This document shows positions 29,169 through 39,870 of a DNA stretch of 64,000 bases, in pieces; the first letter of the stretch is position 1, and the number at the start of each line of letters is the position of its first letter. The DNA is from Celeribacter persicus (lineage in GTDB: Bacteria; Pseudomonadota; Alphaproteobacteria; Rhodobacterales; Rhodobacteraceae). The notes under the pieces were generated by a model that was not told the DNA's origin, did no database searches, and saw only the letters and a program-made list of their open reading frames with translations. The stretch covers positions 62,001-126,000 of the forward strand of contig NZ_QAOH01000006.1 in NCBI RefSeq assembly GCF_003050785.1, given 5' to 3'. Position numbers and translations under genes: made by a program.

Positions 29169-31310
29169 TCAATCCGCAGCCTTCAACTCCAGCCGCCGCG
29201 CGTGCAGCACCGGTTCGGTGTAGCCCGACGGTTGGACCCGGCCCTTGAACACGAGATCGCAAGCCGCCTTGAAGGCGATGGTTTGATACGACGGGGCCAT
29301 CGGCACATAAAGCGGGTCACTTGCATTCTGGCGATCCACGACGGTGGCCATTTTCTTCATCGCCTCCATCACCCGTTCCTCCGAAACCACGCCATGATGC
29401 AGCCAGTTGGCCAGCCCTTGCGAAGAAATCCGGCAGGTGGCGCGGTCTTCCATCAGACCAACGTCGTGAATATCCGGCACCTTTGAACAGCCCACGCCCT
29501 GATCGACCCAGCGCACCACATAACCAAGGATGCCCTGCGCGTTGTTCTCGATCTCGGCGGTGATTTCCTCGTCCGACCAGTTGACGCCTTTGGCCACTGG
29601 GATGGTCAGCAAATCCTCAAGCGTGCCACGAGCACCGCCTTTCGCGATCTCGTCCTGCACGGCAAAGACATCGACCTTGTGATAGTGCGTGGCATGCAGC
29701 GTCGCGGCCGTGGGCGATGGCACCCAGGCACAGGTCGCGCCCGCTTTCGGATGGCCGATTTTCGCCTCCAACATGGCGTGCATCAGATCTGGCATAGCCC
29801 ACATGCCTTTGCCGATCTGCGCGCGGCCCTTGAGACCACAGGCGAGGCCAATATCGACATTGCGCTCTTCATAGGACTTGATCCACGGCTGATCCTTCAT
29901 CTCGCCCTTGCGGATCATCGGCCCAGCTTCCATCGAGGTATGAATCTCGTCGCCGGTGCGATCCAAAAAGCCGGTGTTGATGAAGGCCACGCGATGTTTC
30001 GCGGCGCGGATGCATTCCTTGAGGTTCACGCTCGTGCGGCGTTCCTCATCCATGATCCCGAGTTTCACGGTATAGGGCTCCAGCCCGAGAATGGCCTCGA
30101 CACGGCTGAAAATCTCATCCGCAAAGGCGACCTCTTCCGGCCCGTGCATTTTCGGCTTCACAACATAGACCGATCCTTTGACGGAGTTGCGCGGGCCTTC
30201 GGTCTTTTGCAGATCGTGCAGCGCAATCATCACGGTCACCAGCGCATCCATGATCCCCTCGCCGATCTCGCACCCCTCCGGGTCCAAAATCGCCGGGTTC
30301 GTCATCAGATGCCCGACGTTGCGCACAAGCATCATCGCGCGGCCCTGAAGCGTGATCTCCGTCCCGTCCGGCGCGGTGAAGACCCGATCACCATGGAGCG
30401 CACGGGTAAAGGTCTTGCCCCCCTTCTCGACCTCCTCAGTCAGATCGCCCTTCATCAGGCCAAGCCAGTTGCGATAGGCGCCAACCTTTTCCTCTGCATC
30501 GACGGCAGCGACCGAATCCTCGCAATCCATGATGGCGGAGACCGCCGCTTCCAGCAGAATGTCGGAAATCCCAGCCCTGTCCTGTTGTCCAACAGGGGTC
30601 GTGGGATCGATCACGATGTCGATGTACAGCCCGTTCTTTTGCAGAAGGATGTGGCCATCCGATGAACCGGCGAATTGCGAGGGATCGGCCAGCCCTGTCT
30701 CCCCCATAGCCCCTTCGACCAATAGAAGCTCGCCCTTCACGGTCAGTCCCGTCACATCCGCCCAAGAACCACCAGCCAGCGGCGCCACCGCATCCAGATG
30801 CGCCTTGGCCCAGGCGATCACCCGCGCCCCACGCGCCACGTCATAGCCCTTCCCCTCGGGCAAATCGCCCAGCGCATCAGTCCCATACAAAGCATCGTAG
30901 AGAGACCCCCAACGCGCATTCGCCGCGTTCAGCGCATAGCGCGCATTGGTGATGGGCACGACAAGCTGCGGCCCCGGTTTGGTCGCGAATTCCGGGTCGA
31001 TCTTTGTCGTCTCGATCTGGAAATCCGGTCCCTCCGGCACGAGATAGCCGATGTCTTCAAGGAAAGCCCGATAAGCCGCCGCGTCGAACTCCTGCCCTTT
31101 GCGCGCCAGATGCCACGCGTCGATCCTGGCCTGAATCTCTTCGCGTTTTTCCAGCAATGCGCGATTCCTCGGCCCGAAATCGCGGACCATCTCCGCAAGC
31201 CCCTCCCAGAACGCCGCAACCGTCACCCCCGTGCCCGGCAGGGCCTCGGTTTCGATGAATTGGGCAAGCTCTTGGGCGACCATCAGGCCGGATTTATCGA
31301 CGCGCGTCAT
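29169..31310 (-). CDS. glcB: Malate synthase G
   Basis: Malate synthase G condenses glyoxylate with acetyl-CoA to malate, serving the glyoxylate shunt and glycolate use. The 713-residue length is normal for isoform G. Typical blocks are [60 protein letters not shown] and [47 protein letters not shown] follows near the C-terminus. It stands as a single gene on the minus strand, divergent from pepN. Confidence 0.97.
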   Translation of the reverse strand: MTRVDKSGLMVAQELAQFIETEALPGTGVTVAAFWEGLAEMVRDFGPRNRALLEKREEIQARIDAWHLARKGQEFDAAAYRAFLEDIGYLVPEGPDFQIETTKIDPEFATKPGPQLVVPITNARYALNAANARWGSLYDALYGTDALGDLPEGKGYDVARGARVIAWAKAHLDAVAPLAGGSWADVTGLTVKGELLLVEGAMGETGLADPSQFAGSSDGHILLQKNGLYIDIVIDPTTPVGQQDRAGISDILLEAAVSAIMDCEDSVAAVDAEEKVGAYRNWLGLMKGDLTEEVEKGGKTFTRALHGDRVFTAPDGTEITLQGRAMMLVRNVGHLMTNPAILDPEGCEIGEGIMDALVTVMIALHDLQKTEGPRNSVKGSVYVVKPKMHGPEEVAFADEIFSRVEAILGLEPYTVKLGIMDEERRTSVNLKECIRAAKHRVAFINTGFLDRTGDEIHTSMEAGPMIRKGEMKDQPWIKSYEERNVDIGLACGLKGRAQIGKGMWAMPDLMHAMLEAKIGHPKAGATCAWVPSPTAATLHATHYHKVDVFAVQDEIAKGGARGTLEDLLTIPVAKGVNWSDEEITAEIENNAQGILGYVVRWVDQGVGCSKVPDIHDVGLMEDRATCRISSQGLANWLHHGVVSEERVMEAMKKMATVVDRQNASDPLYVPMAPSYQTIAFKAACDLVFKGRVQPSGYTEPVLHARRLELKAAD

Positions 31311-31492
31311 GGAGGAATCACCTGTGTCTGAGAAGTGTCGGAGGTGCAGACTAAAGAGTTTCCTATCGGAAACAACCCGCAGCCCTGCGAAGCATCGCAC
31401 ACCCCCTTTCGCACCTCGCGAACCCCGTTGCAGCCCCCACGCCCGAGGCCTACCCTCCCCTGACCCGAGTCTCCTGCAAGAAAGTGCCACCG

Positions 31493-34042
31493 ATGAAAGA
31501 CGCAGCCCCCCAGACCATCTACCTCAAGGATTACACCCCGTTCGGGTATCGGATCGAAAGCGTCGATCTCACGTTCAGGCTGCACCCGACCGCGACACGC
31601 GTGATCTCGAAAATCGTCTTCGCGCCGAATCCGGAGGCCACCGACAAGCGGTTCTTCCTGCATGGCGAAGAACTCGAACTGATCTCCGCCACGGTCAATG
31701 GCGATCCGATCACCCCGCGTCTTGTCGAGGGCGGGCTTGAGGCCGATGTGCCCGAAGGGCCGTTCATCTGGGAGGCGGAGGTGGAGATTTCCCCGCAAAC
31801 CAACACGGCGCTCGAAGGGCTCTATATGTCCAACGGGATGTATTCGACGCAATGCGAGGCCGAAGGATTTCGCAAGATCACCTATTACCCCGATCGGCCC
31901 GATGTGATGGCGGTTTTCACGGTCCGGGTGGAGGGCGATCTTCCGGTGCTGTTGTCCAACGGTAACCCGGTGGAGCGCGGCGCAGGGTTCGCCGTCTGGC
32001 ACGATCCCTGGCCGAAACCTTCCTATCTCTTCGCTCTGGTCGCGGGCGAACTGATCAACCACCCCGACACATTTACCACGAAATCGGGGCGTGAAGTCGA
32101 GCTGAACATCTGGGTTCGTCCCGGCGACGAGGACAAATGCGCTTTCGGGATGGAGGCACTCAAGAAGTCGATGAAATGGGACGAAGACACCTATGGCCGC
32201 GAATACGACCTGGACATTTTCAACATCGTGGCCGTGGACGATTTCAACATGGGCGCGATGGAGAACAAGGGGCTGAACATCTTCAACTCGTCCTGTGTTC
32301 TGACCTCGAAAGAGACCTCGACCGATGCGAATTTCGAGCGCATCGAAGGCATCATCGCGCATGAGTATTTTCACAACTGGACGGGAAATCGCATCACCTG
32401 CCGCGACTGGTTTCAGCTCTGCCTCAAGGAAGGTCTGACGGTTTACCGCGACCAGATGTTCTCCGGCGACATGCGCTCGCATGCAGTGAAACGCATTGAA
32501 GAAGTTATGATTTTGCGCGCCCGCCAGTTCCGGGAGGACAACGGTCCGCTGGCCCATCCGGTGCGTCCGGAAAGCTTTGTCGAGATCAACAATTTCTACA
32601 CCGCGACCGTTTACGAGAAGGGCGCGGAAATCATCGGCATGCTGCGACGTCTCATCGGCGATGAGGCTTATCGCAAAGGCTGCGATCTCTATTTCGACCG
32701 CCATGACGGTCAGGCTGTGACCATCGAGGATTGGCTCAAGGCTTTTGAGGATGCGACGGGGCGTGATCTTGCACAATTCAAACAATGGTACAGCCAGGCA
32801 GGCACGCCACGCCTGAAAATGGAGGAAAGCTGGGACGACGGCACGCTGACGCTCACCTTCACCCAGTCGACGCCCCCCACACCCGGCCAGAGCGGGAAGA
32901 AACCACAGGTGATCCCGATCGCCGTCGGTCTTATCAGCCCCAATGGCGACGAGGTGGTGCCGACCACTGTTCTTGAGATGACCGAAGCGCAGCAGAGCTT
33001 TACCTTCGAAGGTCTCGGCGCGCGCCCTGTGGCCTCCGTGCTGCGCGATTTCTCCGCACCGGTGATCCTTGAGCGCGAGATTGACAATGACACCCGAGCC
33101 TTCCTGCTGGCCCATGACACCGACCCGTTCCAGAAATGGGAAATGGGCCGTGCGCTCGCCAAGGACACGCTGATGTCGATGATCGTCAAAGGCACGAAGC
33201 CGAGTTTCGCCTATCTCGACGCGATCAAATCCGTGCTGGTGGACGACGGTCTCGACCCGGCCTTCCGCGCCCTGTCGCTCGGCCTGCCCGCGCAGGACGA
33301 TCTGGCGCAATCTCTGTTCGACGCGGGCGTCACGCCCGATCCGCAACGCATCTTCGAGGCGCGCGAAGAGCTTCGGCATCTGCTCTCCGCTCACCTGCGC
33401 GAGGTGCTTCCGGCACTCTACAAGGAGAATGAGACCGGGGCTTTCGTACCCGATGCCGAAGGTTCCGGCAAACGCAGCCTGCGCCTTGCGGTGCTGTCGC
33501 TTCTCAGCCTGCGCGATGAGGGCGTCACCGCCCGCGCGCTTTACAAACGCGCCGACAACATGACCGAACAGGCCGGTGCCTTACAGGCGCTCCTGTCTGC
33601 CGGACTAGGAACGGAAGAACTACAAGCCTTTGAAGCGCAATGGAAAGGCGACCGCCTCGTGATGGACAAATGGTTCACCATGCAGGTCGCTTCCGCCGTC
33701 CCCGAGACGGCCGCTCAGGTCGCCGAGACATTGAGCCGCCACCCGGCGTTCACCAACAAGAACCCGAACCGCTTCCGCGCGGTCTTTGGCGCACTGTCTG
33801 CGAACCATGCCGGGTTCCACCACGAGAGCGGTGCAGCCTATCGTCTTCTGGCGGATCAGCTCATCACGCTCGACGCAATAAACCCGCAGATCACCGCGCG
33901 GATGAGCGGCGCGTTCGAGACCTGGAAACGCTACGACGCGGACCGGCAGGACATGATCCGCGCCGAACTGGAGCGCATTCTGGCCACACCGGGCCTGTCG
34001 CGGGACACGACGGAAATGGTCAGCCGGATTCTCGCAGCCTGA
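31493..34042 (+). CDS. pepN: Aminopeptidase N (M1 family, zinc-dependent)
   Basis: PepN removes N-terminal residues from peptides in the cytoplasm. The exopeptidase motif GAMENKG begins near residue 254. The zinc site is HEYFHNW with H290, E291 and H294, plus E313 in [10 protein letters not shown]. The length of 849 residues fits the proteobacterial PepN type with a C-terminal helical domain. I prefer ATG 31493 over the GTG three codons earlier; ribosome binding is weak for both. It may process peptides brought in by transporters such as the one at 13.5-19.3 kb, but no linkage is shown. Confidence 0.96.
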   Translation: MKDAAPQTIYLKDYTPFGYRIESVDLTFRLHPTATRVISKIVFAPNPEATDKRFFLHGEELELISATVNGDPITPRLVEGGLEADVPEGPFIWEAEVEISPQTNTALEGLYMSNGMYSTQCEAEGFRKITYYPDRPDVMAVFTVRVEGDLPVLLSNGNPVERGAGFAVWHDPWPKPSYLFALVAGELINHPDTFTTKSGREVELNIWVRPGDEDKCAFGMEALKKSMKWDEDTYGREYDLDIFNIVAVDDFNMGAMENKGLNIFNSSCVLTSKETSTDANFERIEGIIAHEYFHNWTGNRITCRDWFQLCLKEGLTVYRDQMFSGDMRSHAVKRIEEVMILRARQFREDNGPLAHPVRPESFVEINNFYTATVYEKGAEIIGMLRRLIGDEAYRKGCDLYFDRHDGQAVTIEDWLKAFEDATGRDLAQFKQWYSQAGTPRLKMEESWDDGTLTLTFTQSTPPTPGQSGKKPQVIPIAVGLISPNGDEVVPTTVLEMTEAQQSFTFEGLGARPVASVLRDFSAPVILEREIDNDTRAFLLAHDTDPFQKWEMGRALAKDTLMSMIVKGTKPSFAYLDAIKSVLVDDGLDPAFRALSLGLPAQDDLAQSLFDAGVTPDPQRIFEAREELRHLLSAHLREVLPALYKENETGAFVPDAEGSGKRSLRLAVLSLLSLRDEGVTARALYKRADNMTEQAGALQALLSAGLGTEELQAFEAQWKGDRLVMDKWFTMQVASAVPETAAQVAETLSRHPAFTNKNPNRFRAVFGALSANHAGFHHESGAAYRLLADQLITLDAINPQITARMSGAFETWKRYDADRQDMIRAELERILATPGLSRDTTEMVSRILAA

Positions 34043-34088
34043 CCTGGCTGCACAGATCGCCCGAGAATTGTTTGCGTGAACTTTTTGC

Positions 34089-34101
34089 GTTTGCGCAAAC
34101 A
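34089..34101. promoter_or_regulatory. Perfect palindrome upstream of the cytochrome c' operon
   Basis: GTTTGCGCAAAC (34089-34100) is a 12-bp perfect palindrome in the 216-bp gap between pepN and the cytochrome gene. TTGCGCAAACA from it recurs at 27230 upstream of pntAB. Possible operator. Confidence 0.35.
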
Positions 34102-34163
34102 GTTCCACATCATAACGAAAAGTTGAACCGCTTCGGACGCTTGCCAGCGACGGAACGGATAGA

Positions 34164-34196
34164 ATGTCACATTTAAATTAAGCGACGCTGTGACAT
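34164..34196. promoter_or_regulatory. Long inverted repeat upstream of the cytochrome c' gene
   Basis: ATGTCACA and TGTGACAT form a perfect 8-bp inverted repeat around a 17-bp, partly AT-rich spacer. It ends about 60 bp before the cytochrome start, where a dimeric regulator or the promoter would be expected. Confidence 0.4.
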
Positions 34197-34258
34197 GATC
34201 TAACCCATCGTGCGGACAGCCCGCTTTATATTTGTAACCAGACAGGGATTCCCATCCA

Positions 34259-34717
34259 ATGCGTAAACTTCTTATCTCCACCGTAATCGCGGCCACCGCG
34301 GCCACCGGCGCCATCGCGCAGGCCCCCTCCGACGTGGCAAAAGCCCGTCGCGCTTTCTACACGCTTGTCGGCTACGAAATGGCCACACTGGGCGGCATGG
34401 CCCAAGGCAAGGTCGACTATGACGCCGAGGTTGCCAGCCAGTCCGCCAAGGACCTCCTGACGCTCACCGGCTACCACACCGCCGATCTCTTCGTGCCGGG
34501 CACCTCGAACGAGGACCTGCCGGGCGAGACCCGTGCGAAAGCGGACATCTGGTCCGACATGGAAGGCGTTCAGGAAAAAGGCATGGCCTTCTATCAGGCC
34601 GTGGTCGAGCTCAACGACGTGGCTGGCAATGGCCTCGACGCGCTGCGTCCGGCGGTCGGCAAACTCGGTGGCACCTGCAAGGCCTGCCACGACGACTATC
34701 GCGCTGCTGATTTCTGA
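34259..34717 (+). CDS. Cytochrome c' (class II c-type cytochrome), periplasmic
   Basis: The 152-residue protein has a signal peptide (KLLISTVIAATAATGAIAQA). A single heme motif, CKACH, sits close to the C-terminus (C140, C143, H144), which is the class II cytochrome c arrangement. The rest is helical, fitting the four-helix bundle. Cytochromes c' bind NO and other gases or carry electrons in the periplasm. A cytochrome b561-type gene follows 15 bp downstream, suggesting a membrane donor or acceptor for this protein. Confidence 0.92.
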   Translation: MRKLLISTVIAATAATGAIAQAPSDVAKARRAFYTLVGYEMATLGGMAQGKVDYDAEVASQSAKDLLTLTGYHTADLFVPGTSNEDLPGETRAKADIWSDMEGVQEKGMAFYQAVVELNDVAGNGLDALRPAVGKLGGTCKACHDDYRAADF

Positions 34718-34732
34718 TCGGGGCGGCGAGAC

Positions 34733-35332
34733 ATGACGGACCGGCTTGAAAAGACCTACCTCTGGGACCCGGTGGTGCGTGTGCTGCACTGGGCGCTCGT
34801 GATCGCGTTTTTCACCGCCTTCGGGCTTGGGAAATTCGGCCCCGACCAGATGACGCTGCATTTTTACGCGGGCTATACCGTGGCCGTGATCGTGGTTCTG
34901 CGCGTGCTTTGGGGTTTTTTCGGCTTTTATACCGCGCGTTTCGCCAATTTCGTCAAAGGTCCGGGCAAGGTGATCGCCTATGCCCGGACGCTTCCCTCTA
35001 CGACGCCCTCGCGCTCCTACGGGCACAACCCGGTCGGCGCGATCTTCGTCGTCGGCGTGCTGATCGTTCTGGCGATGCAGGTTCTGACGGGAATGCTGTC
35101 CGACCCGGAGGATTACATCAACGTCGGCCCGCTGGCGCAATACGTGTCGATCGAGACCGCGCGCAAGGCGCTGTCCTATCACGAGCCGCTGTCCTTCCTG
35201 CTTCTGATCATGGTGATCGCCCATATCGGTGCAATCTTCTGGTACAAGACGCGCAAGGGCGAAAACCTCGTGACGCCGATGATCACCGGTTACGCGGAGC
35301 TTCCGCCGGAGAAAATCCCGCATCGGCAATAA
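34733..35332 (+). CDS. Cytochrome b561 family membrane protein
   Basis: The 199-residue protein has four membrane helices with the b-type heme histidines expected for the cytochrome b561/Ni-Fe-hydrogenase b family: WDPVVRVLHWALVIAF, HFYAGYTVAVIVVLRVLWGFFG, YGHNPVGAIFVVGVL, and YHEPLSFLLLIMVIAHIGAIFWY. It would pass electrons between the quinone pool and the cytochrome c' encoded just upstream. A terminator follows four bases after the stop. Confidence 0.92.
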   Translation: MTDRLEKTYLWDPVVRVLHWALVIAFFTAFGLGKFGPDQMTLHFYAGYTVAVIVVLRVLWGFFGFYTARFANFVKGPGKVIAYARTLPSTTPSRSYGHNPVGAIFVVGVLIVLAMQVLTGMLSDPEDYINVGPLAQYVSIETARKALSYHEPLSFLLLIMVIAHIGAIFWYKTRKGENLVTPMITGYAELPPEKIPHRQ

Positions 35333-35336
35333 GAAA

Positions 35337-35361
35337 AGGGCGCTCTCGGGCGCCCTCTTTT
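35337..35361 (+). terminator. Rho-independent terminator of the cytochrome c'/b561 operon
   Basis: A 7-bp stem AGGGCGC / GCGCCCT with a six-base loop is followed by CTTTTG, immediately after the b561 stop. Confidence 0.88.
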
Positions 35362-35374
35362 GTCTTTGCAGAGA

Positions 35375-36248
35375 TCACAAATCCTGCGTCGGCATCGGCG
35401 GCATGTCACCGTTCATCTCGCCCGGCATGGACGGCGGGGTATCTACAACACGCTCTGCGGTGAAATCAATCGGGATCACAACGGAGCCATAATAGCCCTC
35501 CGACACACTCCCCTTCATCTCCAGTGTTTGCTGGGCGATCTCATCCTCAGAATTGTCGCCAAACACGTTATCGCCGGAGAGCGAGTTGTTGTTCAGGTTC
35601 TCGGTGCTGTCGTTGTAATTGTCGGCCTCATAGACCAGACGCGCCTGATCCTCCGGGATTGCGATCTGCGCGGTCAGCACAGAATTCTCACCGGCCACGG
35701 CGGCCTCGGCGCTTTCAAAAAACCTCGAAATGAATATGCGGCCAGCGCGACGGGTAACAGCCCGGCACGATGGTGGTGAACTTGACCTTGCCTTCCGCAT
35801 CGGCAATCGCCAACCCACGCAACCAGTTGGCCTCAGTATGGTCATAGAGCGAATACTTGCCTTCACCATCGCAATGCCAGATGTAAATCGCATAGCCTTC
35901 GAGCGGCGTGCATCCGTCATGATCCTGAAGCGTCAGTTCAAGCTCAAGCGGCACACCTTCGACCTCGCCCTCATAATCGCCAAAGGAGGTCGTGATGTCC
36001 GTGCGCAGGATACCTTCCTGTTCAAGCACGTTCACCACCTGACCGTTCTTGCTGTTGGACCCATCCGCAGGGTACGGGCCCTGCGTCTCCCAAGGCAGCG
36101 CAATGCATTCGAGCGCCGCGGCAGGCAGACCGGAAGCAGAAGCGAGGCCCAAACCGCCCATCACGCCCAGAAAACGGCGGCGGCCCAGAAGTTTCGGAAG
36201 GTCATGTTTGAATCCATGGTCATGGCTATGATCGTGGCTGTGCGTCAT
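35375..36248 (-). pseudogene. Intradiol ring-cleavage dioxygenase-like gene with a +1 frameshift
   Basis: Reading from ATG 36248 (AGGAG upstream) gives a histidine-rich start, a Tat-type signal (RRRFLGVMGGLGLASASGLPAAA) and an intradiol dioxygenase-like domain with WETQGPYPADGS, CDGEGKYSLYD and GCYPSRWPHIHFEVF. It then stops at 35715. The rest of the domain (ESAEAAVAGENSVLTAQIAIPED through NSLSGDNVFGD) continues without loss in the next frame to 35375. The switch lies in a run of six T (minus strand; 35717-35722). Five Ts would restore one frame of about 290 residues. This may be a sequencing error, a real mutation, or slippage. Confidence 0.85.
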
Positions 36249-36358
36249 CGGATGTCTCCTGATCGTTTGCTTTGACAGACAAACGCGGCAGCGCGGCATT
36301 TCAGTCGCCCGAAGACGTCAAATGAACGTGATGGAACCAAACGCGCCGATCCGCGTAC

Positions 36359-36814
36359 TTAGAGCGGTCCGGGACGACGTTCTTCGGAGAGCACGACGTT
36401 CGCCTCCACGTTCCCCACGCCCGGAAGCGTCATGATCCGCCGCCGCAACACACGCTCGAAATCCGGCAAGTCCTGCGCCACGACGCGCAGTCGATAATCG
36501 AACAGGCCAAGGACATGCTGCACCGTCTGCACCTCCGGGATCGCCCGCACCGCGCGTTCGAAATCCTCAAGGCTGACCCGGCCTTTGGTGGCAAGCTTCA
36601 CCCCCAAGAAGACGGTCACCCCGAACCCCAGCGCTTCAAGATCGAGATCGACCCGGCGCGGCCCGAACACCCCCGCCTCTCGCAACCTCTTGATCCTGCG
36701 CCATGTGGCCGGTTGACTGAGGCCGAGATCCCGCCCCAAGGCCCCCGCCGATTGCGTGGCATCCTCGCACAGCGCGCGGATGATCTTGCGGTCGATGTCG
36801 TCAAGCTCGATCAT
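36359..36814 (-). CDS. Lrp/AsnC family transcriptional regulator (second of a tandem pair)
   Basis: The 151-residue protein has an N-terminal helix-turn-helix (DRKIIRALCEDATQSAGALGRDLGLSQPATWRRIKRLREAGV) and a C-terminal RAM ligand domain (VQHVLGLFDYRLRVVAQDLPDFERVL, then LPGVGNVEANVVLSEERRPG). Lrp-type proteins sense amino acids and form octamers. It overlaps the upstream Lrp gene by 4 bp (ATGA), so the two are translated together and might form hetero-oligomers. The effector cannot be told from the sequence. Confidence 0.92.
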   Translation of the reverse strand: MIELDDIDRKIIRALCEDATQSAGALGRDLGLSQPATWRRIKRLREAGVFGPRRVDLDLEALGFGVTVFLGVKLATKGRVSLEDFERAVRAIPEVQTVQHVLGLFDYRLRVVAQDLPDFERVLRRRIMTLPGVGNVEANVVLSEERRPGPL

Positions 36815-37266
36815 AGTGGCACCGACTGGCTGTCCTTGATCGTCGCCACCTGCATCAGCGCCTCGATATCGGTCATGTGTGGCAGGGTCAGAATTTTGTC
36901 GCGGTAAATCCGTTGGTAATCCGCCATATTCCGCGCAATCACCAGAAGCCGTGCATCCACCCGACCGAGAAACGTCCCGATGCTGATCACCTCGGGCACC
37001 TCGCGGGCGCTCGCAATGAATTCGTCAAAGGCACGCGGTTCGGTCTTGTCGAGTGTGATCCGCAGACTGACTTCCACCGCATAACCGAGCGCGCGCCAGT
37101 CGACCTCTTCGCGGATCGTTTTCACGATCCCGGTTTTGCGCAAACGCTCAAGACGCCGAATATATGTCGACTGTGTCATGCCCGCACGCTCCGCCAGTAA
37201 TGAAACAGACGCATCTGGAGCGGCCTGCAATTGCCTTAACAGGCGTCGATCCGCATCATCTACCAT
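36811..37266 (-). CDS. Lrp/AsnC family transcriptional regulator (first of a tandem pair)
   Basis: Also 151 residues, with a DNA-binding domain (DDADRRLLRQLQAAPDASVSLLAERAGMTQSTYIRRLERLRKTG) and a RAM domain (ISIGTFLGRVDARLLVIARNMADYQRIYRDKILTLPHMTDIEALM). The two partners are clearly divergent, so this is an old duplication. ATG 37266 has GGGGG upstream. It is divergent from the Hint-domain gene, with 227 bp of AT-rich DNA between them. No adjacent amino acid exporter or dehydrogenase hints at the target. Confidence 0.92.
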   Translation of the reverse strand: MVDDADRRLLRQLQAAPDASVSLLAERAGMTQSTYIRRLERLRKTGIVKTIREEVDWRALGYAVEVSLRITLDKTEPRAFDEFIASAREVPEVISIGTFLGRVDARLLVIARNMADYQRIYRDKILTLPHMTDIEALMQVATIKDSQSVPL

Positions 37267-37493
37267 AAAGCCCCCGAAAATTCCGTTATTTCTGCATAAT
37301 AAATAAGCCAAGAAGAGATTTATACAAAAAATCATACTCCTGAACAGCCGCCCCCCCGAAAGAGCACCACGCCGGCCATGGCATAAAGAAGCCAAAGCGT
37401 TTCTCATATCGGGAATTCATTTCGCGAAAAGCAAAAAGACATGGTATGGTTAACCAAAAAACTTGAGGCAGAAACAAAGAAGCGCATACCGAC

Positions 37494-38621
37494 ATGAGCG
37501 AAACAACCCTCTATGTTTACGAGGTCAGTGCGATCTCCGTAACCACGACAAACGGTGTAGCCGTCCCCAGTGTTCTTGAAAAAGCCCTGTGGGGCGATGC
37601 ATTCAGTTGGGAAAAGCCGAACGATCTCGTTCTGACATTGCCGGAAACGACAACTGCAATCGTTTACAATGACGCCGATGGCTTGTTACAGGACGACCCG
37701 TATTCCGGCAGCTCCGTCACGGACCAGACCCTGCTTGAAGAAACGACACTGAACGGCACGACATATTCGCCGAGCGAGGGGACTGTGAGATGGGGCTACC
37801 CATCCCCTGTTACGGTTGAAAGCGAATACAGCGTGGAACTGCTCGGGTCAGACGGCGAAACATATACGCTGGTCGGCATTTCGATCACGACCGGTTACAA
37901 TACCGAAATCGTCGGCGTTGCATTCGACGGGGCCCAACCGCCAGCCGGGGTTACGCTGACATATGTGCAGGGCAATTCCACCTATCAGTCTACGGGCCCC
38001 AACCTTGACCCCACCCCGACCGTTCCCTGTTTTGCCGCCGGAACGAAGATAGAAACCCCCAATGGTGAGGTTCCGATCCAATATCTGAAAGTTGGCGATC
38101 TTGTCTCCACACTGGATCACGGTCCCCGTCCCATTTTATGGATCGGGCATAGTACCGTAGACGGTCGCAGCAAACTCGCCCCCATTCAGATCGAGGCAGA
38201 AGCCCTCGGAAACCGTAACGCTCTGAAAGTCTCGCCAAATCACCGCTTCCTCCTGCATGGCGCTGATATCGAGCTTTTGTTTGGCGAAGAGAGTGTGTTC
38301 GCTCCGGCGAAAGCGCTGGTAAATGACATATCCATCCGCCGCAGCCCCTGTCATCGCGTCACATATTTCCACATCCTGCTCAGCGGGCATGAAATCATTT
38401 TCTCCGAAGGCATCGCGACGGAAAGCCTTTTTACGGGTCCAATGGCCATGAGCGCACTCGACGACGCTGCACGGAATGAACTCTATGAGATTTTTGGCGA
38501 CGCGTTACCCGATGCAGCGACCTTGAGCCGCCCGGAAATCACGGTTTCCGAAGCGACCGCGCTCAAGCTTGCCCCGAGCCCGGCTTCACGGCACCAAATT
38601 TATTTCACGGGTCGAATCTAA
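37494..38621 (+). CDS. Hint-domain containing protein
   Basis: The 375-residue protein has a beta-rich, Thr/Ser-rich N-terminal region of no recognised family (about 1-175). A C-terminal Hint module follows, starting at C179 in CFAAGTKIETPNGEVPIQYLKVGDLV, with LDHGPRPILWIGH, KVSPNHRFLLHG and SGHEIIFSEGIATESLF. This is the Hint_2 type frequent in Rhodobacteraceae, related to intein and hedgehog self-processing modules, but no C-extein follows. Base composition is visibly lower in GC than its neighbours and AT-rich gaps flank it, suggesting horizontal acquisition. No signal peptide is seen. Function unknown. Confidence 0.85.
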   Translation: MSETTLYVYEVSAISVTTTNGVAVPSVLEKALWGDAFSWEKPNDLVLTLPETTTAIVYNDADGLLQDDPYSGSSVTDQTLLEETTLNGTTYSPSEGTVRWGYPSPVTVESEYSVELLGSDGETYTLVGISITTGYNTEIVGVAFDGAQPPAGVTLTYVQGNSTYQSTGPNLDPTPTVPCFAAGTKIETPNGEVPIQYLKVGDLVSTLDHGPRPILWIGHSTVDGRSKLAPIQIEAEALGNRNALKVSPNHRFLLHGADIELLFGEESVFAPAKALVNDISIRRSPCHRVTYFHILLSGHEIIFSEGIATESLFTGPMAMSALDDAARNELYEIFGDALPDAATLSRPEITVSEATALKLAPSPASRHQIYFTGRI

Positions 38622-38697
38622 ATCGGCGCACCCAACCAAAACGAAAGAATGATTTATTCACAAAATAGAAAAATAAAGCATGATTGCGCACATATAA

Positions 38698-39801
<1,104 letters not shown>

Positions 39802-39821
39802 GCGCTACCTCATCCGAGACG

Positions 39822-39852
39822 AAAGGCCCCGGCGCATGCGTCGGGGCCTTTT
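39822..39852 (+). terminator. Rho-independent terminator of ilvC
   Basis: A 9-bp stem AAGGCCCCG / CGGGGCCTT with a 10-base loop is followed by TTTTC, about 20 bp after the ilvC stop. Confidence 0.9.
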
Positions 39853-39870
39853 CATGTCAAAGAGGTGGTC

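Noticed and set aside
31307-33394. Long minus-strand open frame opposite pepN
   Set aside because: PepN on the plus strand has all zinc-protease motifs; the reverse frame shows no domain.
36359-37266. Tandem Lrp genes as AhbA/AhbB or NirD-type siroheme decarboxylases
   Set aside because: Both have canonical Lrp helix-turn-helix and RAM segments and no neighbouring nir or heme genes.
37394-37433. AAAGCGTTTC and TTTCGCGAAAAGC in the gap before the Hint gene as another copy of the palindromic element
   Set aside because: Only the end 10 bp agree and the interior differs. It could be a decayed relic but I cannot support a second copy.
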